DNA of 64,000 nucleotides from VXYL01 sp965199875 (GTDB taxonomy: Bacteria; Pseudomonadota; Gammaproteobacteria; Pseudomonadales; Azotimanducaceae). Within the stretch, counting starts at the first letter, position 1. Every line of letters starts with the position of its first letter. Made by a program: the position numbers and the translations under genes. The notes below the pieces were generated by a model. It was not told the DNA's origin. It ran no database searches and worked only from the letters and a program-made list of their open reading frames with translations. Positions 25,878 through 34,859 of this stretch are shown here, in pieces. Location: contig OZ241346.1 in NCBI GenBank assembly GCA_965199875.1, positions 1,860,001 to 1,924,000 of the forward strand, read 5' to 3'.

Positions 25878-28800
25878 CTAGCGACGGCTTCGCCCAATTC
25901 CTGGCTTTGACAACCGACCGCTTGGACGCACACCTAAGGCGGCCTTGGCAGTGCGAACTGGCCGCGTCGACACGCTGCGGCAATCGACTGATCCGCATCC
26001 CGACCGGCTTTGGCAAGACCTTGGGCGTGCTCGCGGCTTGGGCATGGCACCGTGTGCGCAACCGGAACGACGCTTGGCCGCGACGCTTGGTCTGGTGCCT
26101 GCCGACCCGGGTACTGGTGGAGCAGACCGAGAACGAGGTGCGTTCGGCGCTTGCGCGGCTGGGTCTGTTGTGGGATCGCGACGGCCCCCGTGACGGCAAA
26201 GTCGGCGTACACCTCGTGATGGGCGGTGCCGATTCCGGCCGCTGGCATCTCTACCCGGAAGCGCACGCCGTGCTGGTCGGCACCCAGGACATGCTGCTTT
26301 CGCGAGCGATGAATCGAGGCTACGCGAGCCCGAGGGCGCGCTGGCCCATGGAGTTCGGGCTGCTGAACCAAGACGCCCTGTGGGTGATGGACGAAGCGCA
26401 GCTGATGGACGTGGGCCTTGCCACGTCCGGCCAACTGCAGGCTTTTCGGAACGAAGACGAACGCGCTGGGAAGACTCTGCGCCCCTGCTTCACATGGTGG
26501 ATGAGCGCGACTTTGCGGCGCTCTTGGCTGAACGCAAGTCCGGAAACCGCCGGCATGAGCTGCGACCTGAACCTGCATCGGGTCGAGCGCGACGTTCGAC
26601 GAGGAGAACTCTGGGACGACGTAACCAAGCCAGCGATTGTCGTTGATTTCGCCGATCCCGGAGCGCTTGCCGAGGATGCTGCCAAGCGCCACATCGAGCG
26701 CGGCTGCGGCAAAGAAGGGCCGACGCTGATCGTCCTCAACACGGTAAAGGGTGCGATCGAGGCGTGGGGCACCCTGAAGGCGGACAAGGCGCTTGCGGAC
26801 GCCGGCACGGACATCCGGTTGGTTCACAGCCGATTTCGCCCCGCCGAACGCAGGGGGTGGAGCGAGTTCCTGCACCGTGCGGCATGTGCCCCGGGGACGA
26901 ATCGCATCATCGTCGCCACGCAGGTCGTGGAGGCAGGCGTGGACGTCTCGGCTTCCCTCCTGGTTACCGAACTCGCTCCTTGGACCAGTCTGGTGCAGCG
27001 GTTCGGACGTTGCGCTCGGTGGAGCGGGTCGGGGCAGGTGGTGGTTGCGGATTTCCACCACGACAGCGACAGAAAGGCCGCGCCCTACTTGAAGAACCAA
27101 CTCGACGCGGCGCGCGACGCCTGCAAGGTGCTGGCGGATGTCGCGCCCAAGCACCTCGAACGCTTCGAGGAGAAGCACGAGGACTTGCTGCCACGTCTCT
27201 ATCCCTACGCGCCCAAGCACCTGCTGCTGCGCCACGAGTTGGACGACCTGTTCGATACATCGCCCGATCTGTCTGGCGCAGACATCGACATCAGCCGTTT
27301 CATCCGCGCCGGGGATGAACGCGACCTGCAGGTATTCTGGGCGGAAGTCGGCGACGAAGGCCCGTCTTCGGACGTGAAGCCGAAGCGGGACGAGCTATGC
27401 AGCGTACCGTTTATTTCAGCCCAACATTGGTTGTGCAAGCCGAAGAAATCTGAGCAGCTCAAACCAAAGGTCCGGGCTTGGGTGTGGGACTGGCTGAACC
27501 GCGAATGGCGCTGGGCCGCGAGGCGCGACCTGCATCCCGGTCGAACGGTGCTCGTGGAGTGCGGCGTGGGAGGCTACTGCGAAGACCGCGGTTGGGATCC
27601 AGGCTCCCAGAAGCCAGTCGTCCCAGTGGCGCCCGATGCGGCGGCCAGCTACGAGCGCCGGCCATGTTGGACGAGAGACGGCGACGGCTGGCGGCCCGGC
27701 ACCCGGCGCATTCGCTCCCTTCAGCCCGAAGATCACGCCGACGATGCCGAAGACGACGAGTCCCTGAGCGCGACCCGCGTGACTCCGCCGCAGATGGCCG
27801 GCATCGTGGCCGCCGCCGGCTGGCAGACCATCGCCACGCACGGTCAGCAGGTAGGCGAGGAAGCCGAACGCATCGCCAGCGAGGTCGCGCCCAAGCAAGC
27901 TCGGCTGCTGCGCTTGGCTGGGCGCTGGCACGATCTCGGCAAGGCGCATGCCGCTTTCCAGAGTTCCATTAAGGCCGACGACCGCCCCGACCGGCAGGAT
28001 ATCGCCAAGGCGCCGGACATCGCCTGGCCGTGCAGCAGTCGCAACATGTACCGGATCGACCCCGACGACCAACGGCGCGGATTCCGCCACGAACTGGCCA
28101 GCGTTCTCGGCTTGTTCGGCGTGCTGCGAAGACACCAGCCGCTGCACGAGGCGCTGCTGGGGCCTTGGCGAGACTGGCTGGCCGTCATGGGCGAGCCGAG
28201 TACGCTGTCGATTCCCGTTCGCTACAGGATGGAGCCGCCACCGCCAACCGCCATCGAACGGGAAATCCTCGATCTGACCGCGGATGACTTCGATCTGCTC
28301 GCCTATCTCGTCTGCGCCCACCACGGCAAGGTGCGAATGGCGTGGCACGCAAGCCCGGCGGACCAAGAGGCCAGCGATTGCCGGCCTCGCATTCGCGGGA
28401 TTCGCAGCGGCGACGTGCTGCCGCCAGTGCTGTTGGCGGGATCGAACGGCGAGTGCCACCAGCTGCCGGCGACGGCGCTGGACCTCTCGCCGTCCGAGGC
28501 GGGTTTGAGCCCGAGTACGGGCAGAAGTTGGACCGAGCGCGTGCTGAATCTCCTCGAGCGCTTCGGCCCCTTCTCCCTAGCCTGGCTTGAAAGCCTGCTT
28601 CGCGCTGCCGACCAACGCGCGTCGGACTCGATGTGGCAGACTGACAGACTGCTTCAGGCACAGGAGGACGACCGTGGCAGACAACCGTTGGATGGAGGCA
28701 GTCGAGCGTTGGCGCAGCCTGCCGGAGGAGGAGCGCAGGCAACGTCGCTTGGCGGCAATACCCCGCCACGTGGCGAACTCCATGGCCATGGAAGGCGAGC

Positions 28801-29416
28801 CGGTGGACGAGGACTGGATCAGGGAACGACTCGCCCACCGCATTCCGCCACCCGCTACGTCGAAACGTCCGCCGGCATCCTGAGCTATCAGGAACTTGCG
28901 CCGTTGCTCGCGGAGCGGGTGGGGAACGTCGAGCTCGCCATCGTCGAGCGATCCCTGCCGCAACTGCCCATCGAAGAACTGCTGCTCGACTTGCACCAGC
29001 GCATCTGCGGCGACCTGACTCCCGACATCGCAGGGCGATGGCGTCTTCGAGATGTCCGCGTAAGCGCCCACCGCCCGCCACCGTACTGGCAGGTTCCCAT
29101 CTTGATGCGCAACTACGCCAGCGACTTGGATGTGCGTTTGGCGGCGTGGAGCAACGACCCGGAACGGTCCATCGAGACGCTTGCTTTCGCGGAAGGAAGA
29201 CTGCTGGAAATCCACCCGTTCGAGGACTTCAACGGCCGTGTTACGCGCCTACTCGTCGTCGAGCTGACCTGCCGCCTCGACTTGCCGGAGATCGATCCTG
29301 CCGCGCCCGTGGAAGGCAAGGACCGCTACTTTGCGGCGTTGCGCGCCTACGACCAAGGCGACCCGCGGCCGCTGGCGGCCACTTGGCGACGTCGACTGGG
29401 CGGGGGTGCGTCGTGA
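25874..29416 (+). CDS. cas3: Cas3 helicase-nuclease of type I-G (I-U) CRISPR-Cas; frame runs into fic
   Basis: Unwinds and degrades target DNA recruited by the Csx17-Csb1-Csb2 complex. The helicase is N-terminal: PTGFGKT Walker A near residue 44, MDEAQ box near 172, WMSATL near 209, and QVVEAGVDVSASLLVTELAPW plus QRFGRCAR motifs near 350-385. The HD nuclease is C-terminal (GRWHDLGKAH near 685, CAHHGK near 813, ending in LLRAADQRASD near 910), an order I associate with this subtype. Genuine Cas3 sequence stops at about 28660. The same frame then crosses the N-terminal part of fic out of frame (glycine/arginine-rich filler) and enters its C-terminal half in frame, for 1180 codons in total. The true cas3 end is therefore uncertain. 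Confidence 0.88.
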   Translation: MTSDGFAQFLALTTDRLDAHLRRPWQCELAASTRCGNRLIRIPTGFGKTLGVLAAWAWHRVRNRNDAWPRRLVWCLPTRVLVEQTENEVRSALARLGLLWDRDGPRDGKVGVHLVMGGADSGRWHLYPEAHAVLVGTQDMLLSRAMNRGYASPRARWPMEFGLLNQDALWVMDEAQLMDVGLATSGQLQAFRNEDERAGKTLRPCFTWWMSATLRRSWLNASPETAGMSCDLNLHRVERDVRRGELWDDVTKPAIVVDFADPGALAEDAAKRHIERGCGKEGPTLIVLNTVKGAIEAWGTLKADKALADAGTDIRLVHSRFRPAERRGWSEFLHRAACAPGTNRIIVATQVVEAGVDVSASLLVTELAPWTSLVQRFGRCARWSGSGQVVVADFHHDSDRKAAPYLKNQLDAARDACKVLADVAPKHLERFEEKHEDLLPRLYPYAPKHLLLRHELDDLFDTSPDLSGADIDISRFIRAGDERDLQVFWAEVGDEGPSSDVKPKRDELCSVPFISAQHWLCKPKKSEQLKPKVRAWVWDWLNREWRWAARRDLHPGRTVLVECGVGGYCEDRGWDPGSQKPVVPVAPDAAASYERRPCWTRDGDGWRPGTRRIRSLQPEDHADDAEDDESLSATRVTPPQMAGIVAAAGWQTIATHGQQVGEEAERIASEVAPKQARLLRLAGRWHDLGKAHAAFQSSIKADDRPDRQDIAKAPDIAWPCSSRNMYRIDPDDQRRGFRHELASVLGLFGVLRRHQPLHEALLGPWRDWLAVMGEPSTLSIPVRYRMEPPPPTAIEREILDLTADDFDLLAYLVCAHHGKVRMAWHASPADQEASDCRPRIRGIRSGDVLPPVLLAGSNGECHQLPATALDLSPSEAGLSPSTGRSWTERVLNLLERFGPFSLAWLESLLRAADQRASDSMWQTDRLLQAQEDDRGRQPLDGGSRALAQPAGGGAQATSLGGNTPPRGELHGHGRRAGGRGLDQGTTRPPHSATRYVETSAGILSYQELAPLLAERVGNVELAIVERSLPQLPIEELLLDLHQRICGDLTPDIAGRWRLRDVRVSAHRPPPYWQVPILMRNYASDLDVRLAAWSNDPERSIETLAFAEGRLLEIHPFEDFNGRVTRLLVVELTCRLDLPEIDPAAPVEGKDRYFAALRAYDQGDPRPLAATWRRRLGGGAS
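28674..29416 (+). pseudogene. Fic-domain AMPylase-like gene, one-base frameshift
   Basis: A GTG at 28674 with an AGGAGGACGACC ribosome site starts VADNRWMEAVERW. The N-terminal helix carries SMAMEG, matching the [S/T]xxxE[G/N] inhibitory motif of self-inhibited Fic proteins. Near 28845-28853 (a CCGCCACCC run) the frame is lost; the rest continues one base back with RYVETSAGILSYQELA and the Fic active loop HPFEDFNGRVTR (near 29215-29250). The interval is 743 nt, exactly one short of 248 codons, so one missing base explains it. Fic enzymes transfer AMP or other phosphate-containing groups to proteins. The loop has Phe where GNGR is canonical. It ends in a GTGA overlap with csx17. Natural decay and sequencing error are both possible. 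Confidence 0.75.
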
Positions 29417-31674
29417 TCTGCGTTCATCGGCTCGACGGCTGCGCCCCAGCGCCGTTGGCACACTACCTCAAGGCCCTTGGCATTCTGCGGCTGGTGGCGG
29501 AGCAGGCCGATAATGGGGTGCGGGGGTGGTGGGAGGGGGATCGCTACTGCTTGGCAAGTCAATTAACGCTTGAGCAACTCGTTGCTTTCTTTCTGCATCG
29601 ATATGCACCCACGCCGATGCCGGCTCCTTGGAATGGTGCCTCGGGCTTCTTCAAGACGTGGGACGAAAAAAAGAAGGCTCTTCGGAACAGCAAGAACTTT
29701 AACGCGGTGAGTACGATCCGCAAGAGTACGGCGAAGAGGTGGCGACCATACCGTACCGCCATCACTCTGGTGGACGAAGTACTCGACGACATCGGGACCG
29801 AGAGGGATGTTGCTGACCTGTCGCAGGGCGAGAGGAAAAATCTGTTGATCATCCCAAGCGACGGCGAGGGTCGGTTTGCGGCTCTCCACAAAACCGACGA
29901 CAAGACGGACATCCAGAGGAGCCTGCAGCGAGCGCTGCATACCGTTACGTTTTATCGCAGTGCAATCGTTGATGTCGGAGACGAAAAGCCCGAGTATCCC
30001 GATCTGTGGGGCTCTGGAGGTAACGACGGAGCAATGGACTTCACGGCCAGGTACATGGAAAACCTTCAAGTCGTGCTTGATCCTGACAACGTACTACAGT
30101 CAAAGGTCTGGCTGGATGCGTGCCTAGGCGCGGGGCCAGTCAACGGTCTCTTAAGGGGGCAGGCGGGAAAGGTAGGACAATTTCTCCCCGGTGGTGCCGG
30201 GGGCGCAAACTCGGTGAACGGGGTTGGCGATCAGAACGACACATTGCTCAATCCGTGGGACTTCGTACTTATGCTGGAGGGCGCGGTGAGTTTCATTTCG
30301 CATATGTCCCGGCAGTGTCTCTTGGACCCCTCAAGAGCCGCTTCGCCTTTCGTCGTCAATGCCAGCGGTGCCGCCTACGCGAGTGCATCGCCGACCGAGA
30401 AGTCGAGGTACGAGCAGTGGATGCCGTTGTGGTCGCGTCCGCAGTCCTATGCGGAACTGCGGCGGCTGCTCGCTGAGGGACGCGCTCAGATCGGCACCAG
30501 AGCGGCAAGACTGCCGCTAGATGTCGCCCGAGCAGTGAAGCGCATGGGCACCGCGCGAGGAATCCATGCCTTCCAGCGCTATGGCTACATCGAGCGCAAT
30601 GGGCAATCGAACTTGGCAGTTCCCTTGGGTCGGTTTGGAGCGCCGGTTGAGAACTCCGCGTTGCTCGCTTGCATCGACGACCTCGACGGCTGGCTGCGTC
30701 GCTTGCGTCGGGAAGCGCACGCCCGTGGCGTGCCTTCCAGGCTGGTGATTGCGGAGAAGCGACTTGCGGATGCTCTGCTAGCGGTCACCGAGCATCCGTT
30801 GATCCCTAGCGCGTGGCAGAACGTGCTCGTCTGTCTGGTGGATGTCGAAGGGATCATGAGACAAGGGGCTGGTTTCGATGCGCGACCGATACCACCTCTG
30901 CGCACCGCTTGGGTAGCAGCAAGCGATGACGGAACTCTGGAGCTGAGGCTGGCGATTGCCTTTGCGTTGCAGGCCCGGCGCTTCGGCGCGGGGGCCGCTG
31001 ATCCGATACGCCGGCACTGGCTTCCCCTCCACTCCACGTCGCTGCCGCGTTTCGCCACAAGCGGCGTTGGTTCAGCGGCAAAGCTAGATGTCCCCCAAGG
31101 TGTCGTCGTGCATGGTCGACGAGGCGTCGACGACGCCATCGCCTTGGTGCAGCGGCGATTGGTGGAAGCTTCACAGCGCGGGGATCGGCACTTGCCACTC
31201 GTCGCCGCACCGAACGCGGCGGCGGGGAGACGCGACCTTGCTAGTCTGCTGGCCGGTGGCGTGGACTTGGACAGAACCTTGACCCTTGGGCGGGCATTCA
31301 TGGCGCTGGATCGCAAGTCCTGGGACGAACACCACGCACCCGCGTTGTTTCCTTCCGACGCTTCCGACTGGCCCGACGACGCTTGGTTGGCCATCCGGCT
31401 GTGCGTGCTTCCTTGGCCGCTGGAGTTGCGCAGCGGGTTCAAGCTCGACGTCGGCGCCGACCCGTCCCTGGTGCGTCGCCTCGCCGCTGGCGACGCCGAA
31501 TCGGCGGTGCGCATCGCCTTGCGGCGCCTTCAAGCAGCCGGCGTTCGCTGCACCGTGTGCACCGCCACCGCTTCACCAGAAACCGCGCGCCTGTGGGCGG
31601 CGGCGCTGGCATTTCCGATCACCAAGGGAACCGCTCGGCAGTTCCTCTACCAACTGGACCCCAACAAGGAGTGA
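29413..31674 (+). CDS. csx17: Csx17, large subunit of type I-G CRISPR effector (Cas8-like)
   Basis: 753 residues. Signature large subunit of the I-G/I-U effector complex (GSU0052 family), thought to recognise the PAM and hold target DNA. The GTG at 29413 overlaps the previous stop in GTGA, and the family N-terminus (GCAPAPLAHYLKALGILRLV) follows immediately. Other family-like blocks: WGSGGNDGAMDFTARYM near residue 200, NPWDFVLMLEGA near 285, and GIHAFQRYGYIERNGQSNLAVPLGR split across 388-412. Csb1 starts 2 nt after its stop. Identification rests on gene order and family memory rather than catalytic motifs. Confidence 0.88.
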   Translation: MICVHRLDGCAPAPLAHYLKALGILRLVAEQADNGVRGWWEGDRYCLASQLTLEQLVAFFLHRYAPTPMPAPWNGASGFFKTWDEKKKALRNSKNFNAVSTIRKSTAKRWRPYRTAITLVDEVLDDIGTERDVADLSQGERKNLLIIPSDGEGRFAALHKTDDKTDIQRSLQRALHTVTFYRSAIVDVGDEKPEYPDLWGSGGNDGAMDFTARYMENLQVVLDPDNVLQSKVWLDACLGAGPVNGLLRGQAGKVGQFLPGGAGGANSVNGVGDQNDTLLNPWDFVLMLEGAVSFISHMSRQCLLDPSRAASPFVVNASGAAYASASPTEKSRYEQWMPLWSRPQSYAELRRLLAEGRAQIGTRAARLPLDVARAVKRMGTARGIHAFQRYGYIERNGQSNLAVPLGRFGAPVENSALLACIDDLDGWLRRLRREAHARGVPSRLVIAEKRLADALLAVTEHPLIPSAWQNVLVCLVDVEGIMRQGAGFDARPIPPLRTAWVAASDDGTLELRLAIAFALQARRFGAGAADPIRRHWLPLHSTSLPRFATSGVGSAAKLDVPQGVVVHGRRGVDDAIALVQRRLVEASQRGDRHLPLVAAPNAAAGRRDLASLLAGGVDLDRTLTLGRAFMALDRKSWDEHHAPALFPSDASDWPDDAWLAIRLCVLPWPLELRSGFKLDVGADPSLVRRLAAGDAESAVRIALRRLQAAGVRCTVCTATASPETARLWAAALAFPITKGTARQFLYQLDPNKE

Positions 31675-31676
31675 GC

Positions 31677-32675
31677 GTGGACGACTACTTGAAAGAACTT
31701 CGCGGCGCCAAGCGGCTGCTGTTCAAGATTCCCTTGACGCCAGTGCTTGGCCAGCGCTTCCAGCCGACGGGATTTCCGTCCCTTGGCGCGGCGACGTTCC
31801 AGACCGCCGAGGGCGAGTGCCTGCTGGTGGAGTCCGCGCAGAGCATGGCGAACCACTTGGAAATGACGGTCTGGGATGCGGCAAACGGCGATGTCGACAG
31901 AGAACTGAACGGGCTGTCGCACGTGCGCATCACCCGCGGTGGCGAGTTCTTGACGGACACGATCTTGGAGTCGCATAGGCTAAACAGCCCCTACCTCTTG
32001 GAGGGGAAGGACAAGACGTTCTTCAACACCTTGAAGAACGACCTTGCGGTACTCGAAACCGGCCCCATCGACCGAAGGAAACTGGCGGCAACACTACTCA
32101 GGTACGACGTCAACTCGTTGCTGCACGGCGTGTTCCTGGCGAAGAAAGATCTTGCGGGCGGTCGCTTGCGCGTCGCACGCGCCATGTCGGCCTTTATAGA
32201 GGCGGACGGTGTCCGTGTTGCGGCCTCCGGCGGCGTGAAAAACGACGCCGTCGATCCATCGGGAGACACCAAGGCCGGATTCGGAAACGTACCCTTCGCC
32301 CGCGACGAGTTCACGGCCGAGCGGATCACGCTCTACGTCAATCTCGATCTCGCGCAGATACGCGGCTATGGGCTGGGCGGCGACGCGGAGCGGATGCTCG
32401 TCCTCCTCGCTCTGTACAAGCTGCGGGCGCTCGCCAGCGAAGGAATGCGGCTGCGAACCGCCTGCGATTTGCAGGTCGAGAACGACGACATCGAAGCGGC
32501 CATGCCGACGGGGTGGATTCTGCCTTCGCTTGAGGACCTTAAAGGGGGCCTCAAGTCCGCCATCGCCGATTGCGAGGACCGCATGACCGTGACGACCACG
32601 ACGTTCGAGGACGAACTCAAGAAGCGCAAGCCCGAGGATCAGTCGGAGACGGACGACGCGGACGATCAGGAGTAG
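31677..32675 (+). CDS. csb1: Csb1, Cas7-type backbone protein of type I-G
   Basis: 332 residues; GSU0053-like RAMP protein that lines the crRNA as the Cas7 backbone. The GTG at 31677 has an AAGGAG ribosome site at the csx17 stop. The N-terminal DDYLKELRGAKRLLFKIPLTP (in two parts) and QPTGFPSLG are typical for the family, as is the SLLHGVFLA / RVARAMSAFIEA region. The C-terminal 25 residues are acidic and lysine-rich, probably disordered. Located between csx17 and csb2, the standard position. Confidence 0.9.
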   Translation: MDDYLKELRGAKRLLFKIPLTPVLGQRFQPTGFPSLGAATFQTAEGECLLVESAQSMANHLEMTVWDAANGDVDRELNGLSHVRITRGGEFLTDTILESHRLNSPYLLEGKDKTFFNTLKNDLAVLETGPIDRRKLAATLLRYDVNSLLHGVFLAKKDLAGGRLRVARAMSAFIEADGVRVAASGGVKNDAVDPSGDTKAGFGNVPFARDEFTAERITLYVNLDLAQIRGYGLGGDAERMLVLLALYKLRALASEGMRLRTACDLQVENDDIEAAMPTGWILPSLEDLKGGLKSAIADCEDRMTVTTTTFEDELKKRKPEDQSETDDADDQE

Positions 32676-32686
32676 CGGGCCGGCCC

Positions 32687-34366
32687 ATGTCCCTGTCGCT
32701 TGCATTCCGTTTCGTCGCCGGGCGCTACCACGCGACGCCGTTCGGCCACCACGTCAACGAGGGGCTGATCGAGTGGCCGCCCTCGCCTTGGCGGATCCTT
32801 CGCGCGCTGATTTCCGTGGGCTATACGTCCGGCGTCTGGGGCAAGGAGGGGCCGTCTTCCGCCGCTCGCAGTCTCATCGAGAAGCTGTCCGTGGAACTCC
32901 CCAGCTACCGTCTGCCGTCGGCGCTCGGCGCCCACAGCCGTCACTACATGCCCATCGGCACGCTGAACCCTCAAAAGACCGAAAAGACCACGCTGGTCTT
33001 CGACACATGGGCACGAGTGGATGACGAGGAGATGGTAGCCAACTGGAGCGATGTGCATTTGCGAGAGGACGAGAGTGCTGTTCTGAACGACCTCGCCCAG
33101 TGCTTGAACTATCTTGGGCGCTCGGAGAGCTGGGTCGCCTGCCGAATGATGAGCGAGGGGGAGCAAGTACCGGAGGTCAATTGCTTCCCGGAGGAACGCA
33201 AGGAGAGGCCCGGTCGCGGTTGGGAACAGGTCGTTCTCCTTGCACCTGTCGGCGCCGCCGACTACGCAGCTTGGCGAGCGGAGCAGGTCCGCAAAGCGCT
33301 GGTCGACTGGCCGCTACCCGAAGGACGCAAGCCGTCCAAGAAGCGTCGCAACCAGCGGGAGAAAGCCGTCGCACCCTTTCCTTGCGACCTGCTGGACTGC
33401 CTGCAAAGGAACACCAACTGGTGGCGTTCCCACGGTTGGAGCCAACCGCCGGGCAGCCGGCGCGTCTTCTACTGGCGGCCCGCCCGTGCAGTTGAAGTGG
33501 GTGCGCCCAAGGCGAGGCCAAGCGCTCCGCCCAAGCGGCGCGTCGAGGCGATGCTTCTCTCCCTCGCCAATGCGAGCCGAAACGACCACGCTCTGCCACC
33601 AGTCATTAGGACGTTGCCCCAGGCCGATCTCTTGCACCGAGCACTTGTCGGGGTCGCGGCCAAGGCGGCAGGGAATGGCGAGGCGCCGCCGGAACTCACC
33701 GGACGGGACCAACACCGTATGCCGCTTCGCGGGCCACACGGGCACGCGCACGTCATTCCTCTCGACCTTGATGGCGACGGGCACCTGGACCACATTCTCA
33801 TTTGGGCGCCGATGGGTCTTGGCGCCAAGGCGCAGGCCGCTGTCCGCACCGTGCGCAAGACGTTCACGAAGGGTGGCATCGAGCCACTGCGCCTGGCGCT
33901 GGCGGCCACCGGCGACTTGAGCGATTTGACTCGGCTGGCTGGTGACTACGGGAAGAACATCGCCGCCATCGCGGGCCCGGCCACGATCTGGCAGTCCGCA
34001 ACGCCGTTCGTCCCTCCGCGACACCTCAAGCCCCGGGGCAGGAACACGCTCGAGGGGCAGATACGGGCCGAGTTGCACTCAAGGGATATGCCCCAACCCA
34101 TGACGGTGACTCTGTGTGCGCCGGCGCACCAGAGCCACGGCGAGTCCGCGCGGATTGGCAGGGACCAGGAGCAGTGGTTTCGTTTCCGCCACTACGTCCT
34201 GGCCCGTCGACGCGGTCCGGCACCGCCTGCCGCACTCGGGTTCGCCATTCGGTTGAAGTTCGAGCGCGAGGTCGCCGGTCCAGTCGCACTCGGCTACGCC
34301 TCCCACTTCGGCCTGGGCCTGTTCAAGCGATGTGCAACCTCCCCCTCACGGCACTCGCACCGGTGA
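32687..34366 (+). CDS. csb2: Csb2, fused Cas5-Cas6-like protein of type I-G
   Basis: 559 residues; GSU0054-like protein combining Cas5 and Cas6 roles (5' handle binding and crRNA processing). The N-terminal RFVAGRYHATPFGHHVNEG and WPPSPWRILRALIS blocks, the HYMPIGTLNPQKTEKT segment and the GHAHVIPLDLDGDGHLDHILIWAP segment (shown in family members; here near residues 355-378) identify it. A C-terminal GYASHFGLGLFKR resembles the glycine-rich RAMP loop. The start is the ATG at 32687, 11 nt after csb1. No cas4-cas1 or cas2 follows: a cupin gene comes next. Spacer acquisition, if any, must be encoded elsewhere. Confidence 0.9.
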   Translation: MSLSLAFRFVAGRYHATPFGHHVNEGLIEWPPSPWRILRALISVGYTSGVWGKEGPSSAARSLIEKLSVELPSYRLPSALGAHSRHYMPIGTLNPQKTEKTTLVFDTWARVDDEEMVANWSDVHLREDESAVLNDLAQCLNYLGRSESWVACRMMSEGEQVPEVNCFPEERKERPGRGWEQVVLLAPVGAADYAAWRAEQVRKALVDWPLPEGRKPSKKRRNQREKAVAPFPCDLLDCLQRNTNWWRSHGWSQPPGSRRVFYWRPARAVEVGAPKARPSAPPKRRVEAMLLSLANASRNDHALPPVIRTLPQADLLHRALVGVAAKAAGNGEAPPELTGRDQHRMPLRGPHGHAHVIPLDLDGDGHLDHILIWAPMGLGAKAQAAVRTVRKTFTKGGIEPLRLALAATGDLSDLTRLAGDYGKNIAAIAGPATIWQSATPFVPPRHLKPRGRNTLEGQIRAELHSRDMPQPMTVTLCAPAHQSHGESARIGRDQEQWFRFRHYVLARRRGPAPPAALGFAIRLKFEREVAGPVALGYASHFGLGLFKRCATSPSRHSHR

Positions 34367-34431
34367 GCGGTGCGTTACCGGCTTTGCTATGCTCGACTGA
34401 TCGAACCCACTCGACTGAGCGGCAGTATCAA

Positions 34432-34827
34432 GTGCGCGTAACTCGTTTCCATACGACGCCCGACGGCGGGTCGGCCTTCGACGAGGTGGAGGTTCCGGCC
34501 TTTGCGGAGTCCGTCGACGCCTGGGGCAATTCGCTGGCGCTCAGCGCGCCGTTCGCGTCGCCCGCGGTACAGGTGTTCAACGTGCCTGCCGGGGCGTTCC
34601 AGAGCTGGCACAACGCGCCCCGTCGCCAGCTGTGCGTGGTGCTGAAAGGCGTCTGGGAGGTCGGCACCACGGACGGCCAGAAAAGGCGCTGGGGGCCGGG
34701 CGAAGCGTTCCTTCCGGACGACGTCGACGGCAAGGGACACACCAGCGAGGTCCTCGAAGGGCCGGTGTCGATCCTGTTCGTGCCCTTGCCGGAGGACTTC
34801 GACCTGAACGCCTGGAGCGTTGGATAG
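34432..34827 (+). CDS. Cupin-domain protein
   Basis: 131 residues from the GTG at 34432. A small RmlC-like cupin: the strands VQVFNVPAGAFQSWHNAP and QLCVVLKGVWEVGTTDGQ are followed by the GPGEAFLPDDVDGKGHTSEV motif with the second cupin His. Likely metal binding; the substrate is unknown. It lies 65 nt after csb2 in the same direction but has no link to CRISPR function. The GC-rich spacer between has a short inverted repeat (ccggt...accgg, 34370-34391) that could be a weak terminator. Confidence 0.75.
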   Translation: MRVTRFHTTPDGGSAFDEVEVPAFAESVDAWGNSLALSAPFASPAVQVFNVPAGAFQSWHNAPRRQLCVVLKGVWEVGTTDGQKRRWGPGEAFLPDDVDGKGHTSEVLEGPVSILFVPLPEDFDLNAWSVG

Positions 34828-34859
34828 GCCGCAACTCGATACGTTCCGACAAGGCCCGT

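Noticed and set aside
25874..29416. A genuine Cas3–Fic fusion enzyme
   Set aside because: The linker is the Fic N-terminus read out of frame, and the fic gene has its own start and ribosome site; a one-base deletion explains the joined frame better.
25735..34431. A CRISPR array next to the cas genes
   Set aside because: Gaps are short (2-65 nt within and after the operon) and contain no repeated units.
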